Positions 45,935 to 54,414 of a stretch of 64,000 nucleotides of DNA are shown in pieces. The stretch's first letter is position 1. Every line of letters begins with the position of its first letter. The notes below the pieces were generated by a model, which was not told where the DNA came from, made no database searches, and saw only the letters and a program-made list of their open reading frames with translations. The translations under genes and the position numbers were made by a program. The stretch is from Draconibacterium mangrovi (GTDB taxonomy: Bacteria; Bacteroidota; Bacteroidia; Bacteroidales; Prolixibacteraceae), in NCBI RefSeq assembly GCF_010586825.1, contig NZ_JAAAGB010000001.1, positions 1,302,001 through 1,366,000 on the forward strand, written 5' to 3'.

Positions 45935-46651
45935 ATGGACACAATGATGAAAATTGGAAAAACACTAACGATCTTTTTAATTGTTGCCGGTTTTTTTGCC
46001 TGTAGCGATGATGACAACTCCGTGCCTTTCGAGGTGATTGGCGATGTTTATGTAATTAAACGTACCATTAACGATGAAGTAAAATACGCCAACGCTTATG
46101 TAGCCTGGGGTAACCAGCCAATGAGCCACGCAGAAGTTACAACTCCCACTGCTGCGAATTTTACTCTGGATCCGGCTTCTGAAAATCTAAATACTTACGC
46201 AAAAGAGCCTGCATTGGCCGAATACAGCACCGCTGCCCCTGTTCAGGGCAATTACCAGTTTTTAGTGATAAACGAGGACATTACCCACGAATCTACTGAC
46301 TTGCTTGATTTCGATGATATTGATTTTACACCCATTTCTTCGGCAGATATGGTAAATAACGTTTTAAGCGTACAGTGGGAAACCAATAGCGTTGCAGAAG
46401 GTTATCAAATCAGATTGATTAACCAAAGTGGCGACATCGCTTTCTTTAGCGTAGCCTTACCAGAACAAATGGTTCGTTTAGATATTGGTACAAACGCAGC
46501 TTCAGGCGCGTGGTACGAAACCCCGGAGCCAGGTAATGTTTATACGATAGAATTCCTGACAATTAGATATGAAGATGATGCCACCAGTTTAAATGCGGCT
46601 AAAAACATTCAGGAAGTTGCTGTTACCGAGCAAGAAGTTACATGGCAATAA
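45935..46651 (+). CDS. FN3-like lipoprotein, sister 1
   Basis: 238 residues from ATG 45935. The lipobox is VAGFFAC, followed by acidic SDDDN. The C-terminal half has a fibronectin-III-like strand set (VLSVQWETNSVAEGYQIRLI) and a YTIEFLTIRYEDDAT strand that aligns with the next gene. Equal length and order mark a duplicated pair. Probably outer-membrane or periplasmic; function unknown. ATGs at 45944 and 45947 are also possible starts. Confidence 0.7.
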   Translation: MDTMMKIGKTLTIFLIVAGFFACSDDDNSVPFEVIGDVYVIKRTINDEVKYANAYVAWGNQPMSHAEVTTPTAANFTLDPASENLNTYAKEPALAEYSTAAPVQGNYQFLVINEDITHESTDLLDFDDIDFTPISSADMVNNVLSVQWETNSVAEGYQIRLINQSGDIAFFSVALPEQMVRLDIGTNAASGAWYETPEPGNVYTIEFLTIRYEDDATSLNAAKNIQEVAVTEQEVTWQ

Positions 46652-46671
46652 ACAATTTGCAATAATAAATC

Positions 46672-46700
46672 AACCGTCTGTATTTCAGGCGGTTTTTTTT
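46672..46700 (+). terminator. Intrinsic terminator of lipoprotein 1
   Basis: AACCGTCTG / CAGGCGGTT stem followed by eight Ts. The block TTTCAGGCGGTTTTTTT is repeated after lipoprotein 2, so the duplication included the terminator. Confidence 0.9.
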
Positions 46701-46843
46701 GTGCCTTTTCGTAAGCTCATCGCCGAAATTCATCACAATCGAAAAAAAACAATTTGCCAAGCAACTATTGTTAGCCCAATTGCATCTACCAATAGATAAA
46801 AGAAATCAGAATAACTCAAATTAAATTTTAAAAACAAAGACAA

Positions 46844-47560
46844 ATGATTAACATTCAGAAAATTGGCAAATTAGTTTTACTAGCGTTTATTGTAACCGGG
46901 TTTTGGGCATGTAACGATAATGATCCGGAACCATTTAACTTTGGAGGTGAGGTTGTTACCTTTAAAAGAACAATCGATGGCGAAGAAAAATTTGCGTTAA
47001 GCTATTACGCCTACGCCAACATGAAAATGGATTCGGCCAGCGTTGACTTTCCCGGCGATTCAACGCTTACACTTTCACCGGCAGATGCGCAAAAACTTAC
47101 CTATTCTTATGACGCTTCAACTGAAGACTTTTCCACAACTGCTCCGGCAACAGAAAACTATGATTTTTTGGTATTTAACAACGGTGTAGAATATACAGCC
47201 ACTGAAAATCATATTTTTACAGATGTGGATATCCCTACGATCGATTCAGTTGGTGTAACAACCAGCAGCGAATCGGTTTACGTTGAATGGAGCAACAATG
47301 ATGATGCGCAAGGTTATGCTGTTCAGATTTTAAATGAAGACGATGAAATAGTTTTTAACAGCTACATTCTGGCAGATGATGAGGATAGTTTCACTGCTAA
47401 CCAAAGTACAGGATCATGGGAAACATCATTAACAACCGGCGAAACCTATACTATTGAAGTTCAGGCAATGGTATTTGAAGACGGTGCAACCAATGCTAAT
47501 TTCTTCTATCAGATAGAGACAATTGCAATAGCTTCGGAAGAATTCATCTTTGAAGACTAA
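46844..47560 (+). CDS. FN3-like lipoprotein, sister 2
   Basis: 238 residues, the same length as sister 1. The lipobox is VTGFWAC, then NDNDPE. The FN3-like segment is SSESVYVEWSNNDDAQGYAV, followed by YTIEVQAMVFEDGAT, aligning with the preceding protein. It has its own terminator. Function unknown; divergence between the two is substantial, so the copy is old. Confidence 0.7.
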   Translation: MINIQKIGKLVLLAFIVTGFWACNDNDPEPFNFGGEVVTFKRTIDGEEKFALSYYAYANMKMDSASVDFPGDSTLTLSPADAQKLTYSYDASTEDFSTTAPATENYDFLVFNNGVEYTATENHIFTDVDIPTIDSVGVTTSSESVYVEWSNNDDAQGYAVQILNEDDEIVFNSYILADDEDSFTANQSTGSWETSLTTGETYTIEVQAMVFEDGATNANFFYQIETIAIASEEFIFED

Positions 47561-47577
47561 AAAAAAAAAATCAATAC

Positions 47578-47607
47578 AACCGCTTGTTTTTCAGGCGGTT
47601 TTTTTGT
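47578..47607 (+). terminator. Intrinsic terminator of lipoprotein 2
   Basis: AACCGCTTG pairs with CAGGCGGTT (one G-T pair), followed by seven Ts. It also isolates the downstream blaI-type promoter. Confidence 0.9.
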
Positions 47608-47621
47608 GCTCTTTTTCTAAT

Positions 47622-47691
47622 TACTATTTCTATAGTAGTTTTTCTATTAAAATAGTTTTGTTTCTAAATTTTTAGTACTATGTTTGTAGTA
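47622..47691 (+). promoter_or_regulatory. BlaI-type operator/promoter region with three dyads
   Basis: Three inverted repeats: TACTATTTCTATAGTA (47622-47637, perfect), CTATTAAAATAG (47644-47655) and TACTATGTTTGTAGTA (47676-47691, one mismatch). A -33 TTTG (47657-47660) and -7 TATGTTTG (47679-47686) are 18 bp apart, and the -7 lies inside the third dyad. Repressor binding there would block transcription. The dyads resemble the TACTA-type operators of BlaI/MecI. The first ATG downstream is blaI at 47730. Confidence 0.8.
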
Positions 47692-47729
47692 GAAAATAAC
47701 TTTGTACGAGTATATAATCAATTTAAAGG

Positions 47730-48107
47730 ATGAAAACATTAACAAAAGCGGAAGAACAGGTAATGCATATTCTCTGGAATTTAAAAGAGGGAGTTGTTAA
47801 ACAGGTAGTCGACGAATTTGGCGATGATAAACCAGCCTACACAACTGTGGCAACCGTTTTAAATGTTCTGGAGAAAAAGGGATTTGTTACCCATAAAAAG
47901 ATTGGAAATACGAATCTTTTTTCGCCTGCAGTTAGTAAAACCGACTACACAAAAGTCCAGTTTTCATCTCTACTGAAAAACTACTTCAACGGCTCGTTCC
48001 CGAAAATGGCCACCTTTTTTGCCAAAGAGAACAACCTGGGAATTGAAGAGCTGGAAGAAATGCTAAAGATGACAGAAAACGAATTAAACAAAGAAAAGAA
48101 CGACTAG
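47730..48107 (+). CDS. BlaI/MecI/CopY family repressor
   Basis: 125 residues. The winged helix is KTLTKAEEQVMHILWNLKEG with the wing YTTVATVLNVLEKKGFVTHK, and a helical dimerisation tail follows. In this family the repressor is cut by the partner BlaR1-type protease when a cell-wall or other signal arrives. The stop is 2 bp from the BlaR1-like start, so the two are coupled. The operators at 47622-47691 imply autoregulation. No beta-lactamase gene is nearby, so the target genes are unknown. Confidence 0.92.
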   Translation: MKTLTKAEEQVMHILWNLKEGVVKQVVDEFGDDKPAYTTVATVLNVLEKKGFVTHKKIGNTNLFSPAVSKTDYTKVQFSSLLKNYFNGSFPKMATFFAKENNLGIEELEEMLKMTENELNKEKND

Positions 48108-48109
48108 CC

Positions 48110-49696
48110 ATGGAAACTTCTCTGTTCTATTTATTAAACGCATCGGGAGGAATTGTTCTTTTCTTCCTGGTATACTGGTTGTTTCTTCGCAACGAAACGT
48201 TTCATGCAGCCAACCGCTGGTTTCTGATAGGATCATTGCTTTTGGCCATTCTGCTTCCTTTACTACCGGTTCGTTACGAGGTTTTTATCGAAGCAACTGA
48301 AGGTGCAAAAACCGGCGCGCATACCATTGCCGATACCTTTAAAAATATTCCTGTTTTTAAAGCAACCGAAGAAAGTACCACAATATTTGGCTGGCAACAA
48401 GCAATTCTGTTGATATACCTCACAGGAGCAGCAATTTTTCTGCTTCGTTTGCTTACCCAAACTTTTGTTCTTATTCATTTAATGATAAAATACCGCGTAA
48501 CATCTTTAAACGGCATGCGCGTGGTGGAAAACGAAAAATACGGACTCCCCTTCTCATTTTTCAACGTTGTATTTATAAATCCGAAATTTCATACACAGGA
48601 CGACCTGCCGGAAATTCTGGCTCATGAAAAAGTGCACATTCGTGAGAATCACTGGTTCGACCTGCTTTTTATAGAACTGTTAACAGTCATCTTTTGGTTC
48701 AACCCATTTATTTGGATGTTTGAACGAGCAATTAAACAAAACCATGAGTACCTGGCCGACAAAGGTGTTCTTGCGCAGGGACACACTGTGGGCCGCTACC
48801 AGGCTTTATTAGTAAACCAGCTGATGGGCATGCAAATTATTGGCATCACCAATAACCTGAATTTTGCCCTAAGCACAAATCGATTAAAAATGATGACGAA
48901 AAAGAAAACATCGGCCCGCCGGCTGATACGATTTACCTGGGCACTGCCCGCACTTGCGCTGTTGTTATTCGCTTTTGCCGAACCGGATTACCGGATGCAG
49001 GAGTTAAATGAACCGGAAATAGCCAATCAGCCAACTTCAGTTACTAAAACATTGAAGATTTCAGGTCTGGTAGTTGATGAAAACGACGAACCTTTACCCG
49101 GAACCTCCGTGGTTGTTAAAGGTGGAACAACGGGATGTGTTACCGACTTGCAAGGCCGGTTTACACTCGAAATCCCAGAAAAGACAGCAATCGTGCTTTC
49201 CTTTGTGGGTAAAAAAACCATTGTTGACGATTACATGGGAATTCTGTCGGGGAAAGATGGTGAGGTGTACAAACGCAACTACAAAATGGAGGATGAAATA
49301 ATTGGAATTGGACTTGCCACTGAACTACTTGCTGTGAACAACAATGACAAGATGGCTCCTCCTCCGCCACCTCCTCCGCCACCATCTGACGATGAAATGT
49401 TTTACATTGTTGAAGATATGCCAAGTTATCCGGGAGGATCAGAGGCCTTGAACAACTTTGTTTACAAGATGCAAAACAAATTGGCTTCTGCTAAAAATAT
49501 AAAAGGAAAAGCTAAAGTGTTGTTTACGGTAAATGCTAAAGGCGAAGTAAGCGACATAAAAATTGTTGAGCAAGACAACGACGCTGCAGCAAAAGGAGCA
49601 TACGCCATTGCAAGCCAACTGGAAGACTGGAAACCGGGTAAACAGCGCGGCAAAGCTGTTCCTGTTAAATACATGATGCATGTAGAGTTTAAATAA
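48110..49696 (+). CDS. BlaR1-like M56 metallopeptidase with carboxypeptidase-regulatory and TonB C-terminal domains
   Basis: 528 residues. Transmembrane helices lie in the first ~290. The zinc site is LAHEKVHIRENH (HExxH) with a later HEYLADKGV glutamate region. From ~325 a carboxypeptidase-regulatory-like beta domain (VVDENDEPLPGTSVVVKGG), then a poly-proline linker (nine prolines) and a TonB C-terminal domain ending FTVNAKGEVSDIKIVEQ. The layout is common in Bacteroidota BlaR1. By family, it senses a periplasmic signal and cleaves BlaI. Confidence 0.92.
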   Translation: METSLFYLLNASGGIVLFFLVYWLFLRNETFHAANRWFLIGSLLLAILLPLLPVRYEVFIEATEGAKTGAHTIADTFKNIPVFKATEESTTIFGWQQAILLIYLTGAAIFLLRLLTQTFVLIHLMIKYRVTSLNGMRVVENEKYGLPFSFFNVVFINPKFHTQDDLPEILAHEKVHIRENHWFDLLFIELLTVIFWFNPFIWMFERAIKQNHEYLADKGVLAQGHTVGRYQALLVNQLMGMQIIGITNNLNFALSTNRLKMMTKKKTSARRLIRFTWALPALALLLFAFAEPDYRMQELNEPEIANQPTSVTKTLKISGLVVDENDEPLPGTSVVVKGGTTGCVTDLQGRFTLEIPEKTAIVLSFVGKKTIVDDYMGILSGKDGEVYKRNYKMEDEIIGIGLATELLAVNNNDKMAPPPPPPPPPSDDEMFYIVEDMPSYPGGSEALNNFVYKMQNKLASAKNIKGKAKVLFTVNAKGEVSDIKIVEQDNDAAAKGAYAIASQLEDWKPGKQRGKAVPVKYMMHVEFK

Positions 49697-49722
49697 GAAC
49701 AGAAAACAAGAATAACCATTTT

Positions 49723-49757
49723 GACGCCCGTTGACTTTTGGTCATCGGGTGTTTTTT
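49723..49757 (+). terminator. Intrinsic terminator of blaI-blaR1
   Basis: ACGCCCGTTGAC pairs imperfectly with GTCATCGGGTGT, followed by seven Ts, 26 bp after the blaR1 stop. Confidence 0.8.
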
Positions 49758-49789
49758 TAAACTTGTGCCTATTCACCAAAAACCGAACC

Positions 49790-50359
49790 ATGCAAAAAAA
49801 GTATTTCAGGAGCAATAGCGATTGGGAAAAGTGGCTGGAGCAGAACCACGATAAGGAAAAGGAATTATTTCTGCTTTACTACAAAAAGCACACTGGGAAA
49901 CCGTGCATTTCATACGACGACTCGGTAAAAACTGCACTGTGCTACGGCTGGATCGACGGCTTGATAAACCGTATTGACGATGAATGTTATTCCCGGCGAT
50001 TTACGCCACGAAATGCCAAAAGTATTTGGTCGGAATCAAACAAAAAACGTGTTGCCGAATTGTTGAAAGAAGGAAAAATGAAACCTCAGGGTTTAAAACT
50101 TGTAGAAGCTGCCAAACAAAACGGAAATTGGAAAAAGGGTTATTCTCATCTTAAGATTAGCCATACAATATCTGATGAGTTTAAAACAGCTTTAAACCAA
50201 AATCCTGAAGCTAAAGTATTTTTCGAGTCGCTGGCAACAAACCACAAAAACCAGTTTACCGCCTGGATTAACATGGCTAAACGTGACGAGACAAAAGAAA
50301 AGCGGATTTCGGAATCGATACAACTTTTAAAATCGGGGAAGAAACTTGGTTTAAAGTAA
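49790..50359 (+). CDS. YdeI/OmpD-associated family protein
   Basis: 189 residues from ATG 49790. Family marks are the start NSDWEKWLEQNHDKEKELFL, LCYGWIDGLINRIDD and YSRRFTPRNAKSIWSESNKK, and the later GYSHLKISHTISDEFKTAL. YdeI-like proteins are linked to resistance against antimicrobial peptides or bacteriocins, but the mechanism is unclear. Soluble, no signal. Upstream in-frame codons before ATG 49790 overlap the terminator and are rejected. Single gene. Confidence 0.85.
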   Translation: MQKKYFRSNSDWEKWLEQNHDKEKELFLLYYKKHTGKPCISYDDSVKTALCYGWIDGLINRIDDECYSRRFTPRNAKSIWSESNKKRVAELLKEGKMKPQGLKLVEAAKQNGNWKKGYSHLKISHTISDEFKTALNQNPEAKVFFESLATNHKNQFTAWINMAKRDETKEKRISESIQLLKSGKKLGLK

Positions 50360-50500
50360 ACTCACTGTGGTTTTCCGGTATAACTAGCAACAAAACATTA
50401 ACACCATCCAAGAAAAAAAGAAAGGCGTACATATTAGCATGCACACCCTTCCTCTTGTTACAATATTCTTAGCAGAAATCCTGATAATATTTTAAAAATG

Positions 50501-51370
50501 CTAGGAAATCATTTTATTAAAAATATCCAGTTGCTCTTTCATTGCAGAAATTCGATCCGTCGGAGAAGTGCGGGCTTCCAGCAATATCCATCCATCGTAT
50601 TTCATGCCCACAAATAAATCCATGAGCTGCTGATAAGGGTAGTCGCCTACATTGAGTTCGCGAATGTGCACCGTATGGCCAAAGTATTTTTTCACCGAAT
50701 TAAAGTTGGCTTCCAGTCCCGGCGGAAGTAAATCCTGTTCGTTACAATTCCAGCACATTTTTACGCTTTTTTCAGTCACCTGATCAAAAATAGCTTTCAT
50801 GTTTGGTATTTCCTGCGAAACATTACCATGCACTTCAACGCGAATTACCTGCCCCAAATCTTTAGCAGCTTTACCACACTCGTTTAAAGCAGCTGCAATT
50901 TGCGAAATAGTTTTTTCTCTTGGTACTTCGGTTGGAATGCCGTTTGGTTTCACTTTTACACCGGTGGCACCAATATCGGCACACAATTTCAGGTATTCAA
51001 TGGTATCCTGAATATTCTTTTTTACAAGGTCCTGATCAACGTGGTGATAATCGAAGTTTGCCCCGTAGCCAACACAAGTTACCGGACTGTCGGCAAACCG
51101 TTTTTTAACTTCTAGCCGCTCTTTCTGGCTCAACACTGTTTCTACTCCGTGGGCATGTTCCGTACGAAGTTCGACACCCATAAAACCTGTTTTTTCGCAA
51201 TTCGCAATTAAGGTTGGTAAATCCCAGTCTTTTCCCCACTGGTAGGTTACCAAACCCAGTTTCATTTTCGATTTGCGCAACATGGCCTGAGCCGCCATTG
51301 GATCGACCAAACTCAGTCCGGCGCCGGCAATAAAACTATTCTGTATAAATTTTCTTCGCGATTGATTCAT
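50501..51370 (-). CDS. Tat-exported TIM-barrel sugar isomerase/epimerase-like protein
   Basis: 289 residues. A twin-arginine signal (SRRKFIQNSFIAGAGLSL) is followed by an AP-endonuclease-2/xylose-isomerase-like barrel: LGLVTYQWGKDWDLPTLI, FMGVELRTEHAHG and IRVEVHGNVSQEIPN, then HTVHIRELNVGDYPYQ and DGWILLEARTSP. Metal-binding Glu and His positions are present. Members include epimerases and the 3-keto-glycoside lyases or hydratases that follow C3-oxidation of sugars. It follows the DUF6807 gene by 24 bp and is the last gene of the 53879-50501 unit. Confidence 0.82.
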   Translation of the reverse strand: MNQSRRKFIQNSFIAGAGLSLVDPMAAQAMLRKSKMKLGLVTYQWGKDWDLPTLIANCEKTGFMGVELRTEHAHGVETVLSQKERLEVKKRFADSPVTCVGYGANFDYHHVDQDLVKKNIQDTIEYLKLCADIGATGVKVKPNGIPTEVPREKTISQIAAALNECGKAAKDLGQVIRVEVHGNVSQEIPNMKAIFDQVTEKSVKMCWNCNEQDLLPPGLEANFNSVKKYFGHTVHIRELNVGDYPYQQLMDLFVGMKYDGWILLEARTSPTDRISAMKEQLDIFNKMIS

Positions 51371-51394
51371 TACTTTAATTTTTTAGCATGCCCA

Positions 51395-52438
51395 TTATTT
51401 TCCGGCATATTCATCTGCCAGCTTATTAATTTCATCATCACTTAAATCGGCGGCAGCAACCACCAGCCGGTATTTAAACGTAACCGAGTCGCCTTTTTTC
51501 AGGCTGAAGTTCAATTCTTTTTCGCCATTCGAGAATATTTTCTGTCCCAGCGTATTGGCCGCAAACAAACCATAGTCGCGCGCATGCCAATAGGTAGGGT
51601 ATCCCACATTTTTAGGATGATCGATAATAACCAATGAAACAGGTTCGCCCTTAATTTCGCTCGACAATTTCATCCAGCGACCGCGGGTGCCCCATACATC
51701 TCCGCCTTCAACACCTTCTGCACTTCGGTAATTGCCTTTCACATAGGTGTTGTCCATGTTTTTCACTTCGGTAACTACACCGTGAGAATCCATTAATTTG
51801 GTTGGTTTGTCGCTTGGTAACTCCAGTTCGCGAGCCACACGAATGGCAAACATACCTTCTTTATTGTCGGTAAATTTCACCTCATCGATAAGTGCTTTTA
51901 AAGTGGTTGTGCGGTCGATTATTCGAATGTTTTCTTTTGCCGTAAATGTGAATTCTGTATCGTCGGAAAGCATGGCCGTATTATCAGGAGATTTCCAAAC
52001 CGATTCAGTTTCAAGAACTGCTTTCCCTTTGCCACCTTTGGCTTTTTTTACTGATTGATGGTAAATAACACCATAATCCCCCTTTTTATCAGCAGGAATG
52101 GCTTCTGAATTGTTCCAGAAATCGAGCCCGTTTACATCGCCGTAATTCAACCATATTCCAACATGGTGCGGATGATCTGTCCGATCGCCTTCCTTGTTTA
52201 TCAGAGGGAAACTGCGTGTAAGCATATTTCCGGCAGGCGACATTACAGGCCACAACACCGGTTTCATAATATTGTCAGGATAGATGTATGACGTGAACAA
52301 CTTTCCATCGATGTTTACGTCGATCTTCTTTGCGGCCTCATCAACCTTAATATCAATGATTTGTTGCGAATTACAATTACTAAACAGGAGTAAGGAGCCA
52401 GCTGTAATTGCCATTATCAGTAGCGTTTTAAATTTCAT
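51395..52438 (-). CDS. DUF6807 (PmoA-family) lipoprotein
   Basis: 347 residues. The lipobox is LLLFSNC. The core carries PVMSPAGNMLTRSFPLINKE and DHPHHVGIWLNYGDVNGLDF, characteristic of DUF6807, and ends with TYWHARDYGLFAANTLGQ. The His cluster suggests metal or carbohydrate binding; the family has no established reaction that I know. It lies between a Tat-exported oxidoreductase and a Tat-exported isomerase-like protein, implying periplasmic sugar chemistry. Confidence 0.8.
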   Translation of the reverse strand: MKFKTLLIMAITAGSLLLFSNCNSQQIIDIKVDEAAKKIDVNIDGKLFTSYIYPDNIMKPVLWPVMSPAGNMLTRSFPLINKEGDRTDHPHHVGIWLNYGDVNGLDFWNNSEAIPADKKGDYGVIYHQSVKKAKGGKGKAVLETESVWKSPDNTAMLSDDTEFTFTAKENIRIIDRTTTLKALIDEVKFTDNKEGMFAIRVARELELPSDKPTKLMDSHGVVTEVKNMDNTYVKGNYRSAEGVEGGDVWGTRGRWMKLSSEIKGEPVSLVIIDHPKNVGYPTYWHARDYGLFAANTLGQKIFSNGEKELNFSLKKGDSVTFKYRLVVAAADLSDDEINKLADEYAGK

Positions 52439-52541
52439 AGTTTTGGTATTTATATGGCTGGAAATGCGATGTAACCTCGGTTGGATTACATCGCATTTTG
52501 CTCAAGTTCAATTGATTAATTTAAATATAGAAAGGAGAGTG

Positions 52542-53879
52542 CTACACCATATTTGGAACAACATAACCTTCCCTGTAATTCCGCGTAAGCATTTCATCTG
52601 CTTCCGGATCATTTACAAACTGTTCGGCATGAGGATTAAACGTCAGCACTTTACCCAAACGATAAGCAATGTTACCCAAATGTGCCAACCCGGAAGAGAG
52701 GTGTGCTGTTTCAACCGGTGCATTTAACAGGGTTTTGTCGTGGGCACGAACAGCGTCAATAAAATTAGTAAAGTGTCTGTCGGTACCACCTGCTCCCCTG
52801 TCCATTCCGGTTGCTGCGATACCACCATCGTCGCCTGATTTTCCGGGTTCTCGGTTCTGTCCCAAATACGATTTGTATTTATCGTAACCATCCACTACAA
52901 TAATTCCTTTTTCGCCGTAGAAAATATTACCAACAGTTGCTCCTTCTTCAGTATTGGTACACCAAGGGCGTACCTCAAACTGAATGATCTTTCCTTCATC
53001 AGGATAATGATAAATTGAAGTCAACACTTCAGGTACCTCTTTGCAATCGTCCCAAAGGAATTTTCCCCCCATCGATGTAATTTTTGTAGGCAAACCAACA
53101 TCCAGTCCCCACATACATAAATCGGTTTCGTGAATTCCCTGGTTACCCACATCGCCGTTTCCATAATCCCAGTGCCAATGCCAGTTGTAGTGAACCAGAT
53201 TTTTGGTGAAAGGTCGTTTAGGTGCCGGTCCTGTCCACAGGTCGTAGTCTAAACCATCGGGAACAGCAGAAAATCCCTGGTCGCCAATGTCGCCTCTCCA
53301 ACGGAAAACCAAACCACGCGCCATATAAACACGTCCGATATAACCATCGCGCATTAACTGAATAGCTTCGTTTACGGCCGGCGAACTGCGTAATTGTACG
53401 CCGTGCTGAACAATACGATCGTATTTTTCGGCAGCTTCAACCATTTTGCGGCCTTCCCAAATATTATGCGAACCCGGTTTTTCAACATAACAGTCTTTTC
53501 CGGCTTGGCAGGCCCAAATTACAGACAATGCATGCCAATGGTTTGGCGAGGCAATACTAATCACATCAATGTCTTTGTCGTCCATCACCCTGCGAAGGTC
53601 TTGTTCCAGAGCCACATTGTCTCCATACTTTTCTTTGAATTCTATCTGACGTTCTTTTAAAAGATTCATGTCCGGATCACATAACGTCGTAACCTGAACA
53701 TTGTCTTGCGCCATAAAACCCTGAATGTGACTTTTTCCTCTTCCATTCACCCCCAAAACGGCGGCATTTATACGGTCGTTTGCACCAAATACTTTTGCAG
53801 AAACAATGGTAGGCGCTACAATGGCTACCGTGCTTGCAGCGGCAGTTTTTTTAATAAATGATCTTCTTGATTCTTTCAT
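52542..53879 (-). CDS. Tat-exported Gfo/Idh/MocA family oxidoreductase
   Basis: 445 residues. The Tat signal is SRRSFIKKTAAASTVAIVAP. The nucleotide fold is INAAVLGVNGRGKSHIQGF, with EKPGSHNIWEGRK as the catalytic-region motif and QGIHETDLCMWGLDVGLP later. It belongs to the large secreted subgroup paired with DUF1080, DUF6807 and TIM-barrel proteins. Probably acts on glycosides at C3 with a retained cofactor. First gene of the unit, with the palindrome CGTTAACGTTAACG 38 bp upstream of its start. Confidence 0.88.
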   Translation of the reverse strand: MKESRRSFIKKTAAASTVAIVAPTIVSAKVFGANDRINAAVLGVNGRGKSHIQGFMAQDNVQVTTLCDPDMNLLKERQIEFKEKYGDNVALEQDLRRVMDDKDIDVISIASPNHWHALSVIWACQAGKDCYVEKPGSHNIWEGRKMVEAAEKYDRIVQHGVQLRSSPAVNEAIQLMRDGYIGRVYMARGLVFRWRGDIGDQGFSAVPDGLDYDLWTGPAPKRPFTKNLVHYNWHWHWDYGNGDVGNQGIHETDLCMWGLDVGLPTKITSMGGKFLWDDCKEVPEVLTSIYHYPDEGKIIQFEVRPWCTNTEEGATVGNIFYGEKGIIVVDGYDKYKSYLGQNREPGKSGDDGGIAATGMDRGAGGTDRHFTNFIDAVRAHDKTLLNAPVETAHLSSGLAHLGNIAYRLGKVLTFNPHAEQFVNDPEADEMLTRNYREGYVVPNMV

Positions 53880-53917
53880 TTTATTGGTTTATGTTGGTTT
53901 AATTTGAAAATGAACAC

Positions 53918-53931
53918 CGTTAACGTTAACG
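53918..53931. promoter_or_regulatory. 14-bp palindrome, probable LacI-type operator
   Basis: CGTTAACGTTAACG is its own reverse complement, with the central ACGT typical of LacI-family sites. It lies 38 bp before the oxidoreductase start, close to the expected promoter. The cognate regulator is not in this window. Confidence 0.55.
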
Positions 53932-54183
53932 CAGCTTAAAACTATTAACTTTATTCCAAAGAATTAACAACATTCGTATGCCTTTTAGCATATTATCAAA
54001 ATTCGCTGGCTGTTATAAAAGCAGAAATTCTTTACTGCGCTAAGACTCTGGATCAGCTAAAACTCAATTTGACCTTATTGATATGATCTTTACCTTTTTA
54101 TGAAGTTGAAGTCTTTAGAATGTCGGCTATAAAGTAACTTTTAAATTGCTAATCGTGTGATTTTTAGAACGAATAGAAGATGC

Positions 54184-54220
54184 TAAAAAAACGAAAGGCC
54201 GGTTCAATAACCAGCCCTTT
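54184..54220 (-). terminator. Intrinsic terminator of the GH13/GH65 unit
   Basis: On the minus strand the AAAGGGCTGGTT/AACCGGCCTTT stem is followed by CG and seven Ts, about 195 nt after the GH13 stop. Confidence 0.75.
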
Positions 54221-54414
54221 CTCAATCAACCTAAACCTAAACTAAACCAAAAACCAAACCATCATTTATGGCGTGTAAATCTTCTTGATAAAGATTTGTA
54301 AGAGTAAAACACCAGTTTACTAAAAAGGTTTATCGAATTGTAATTTTTTTTGTTTGAACACCAAAAATATATCGTGGATTGCGCGGATAACCGCAGAAAC
54401 TTGTCTAATCGACT

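Larger units (their letters stand above)
53880..54414. other. Intergenic region between two minus-strand operons
   Basis: 535 bp with the operator-like palindrome (53918-53931) for the downstream operon and the terminator (54184-54220) of the GH13 unit. The remainder is AT-rich and shows no gene that I can support. Confidence 0.5.
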
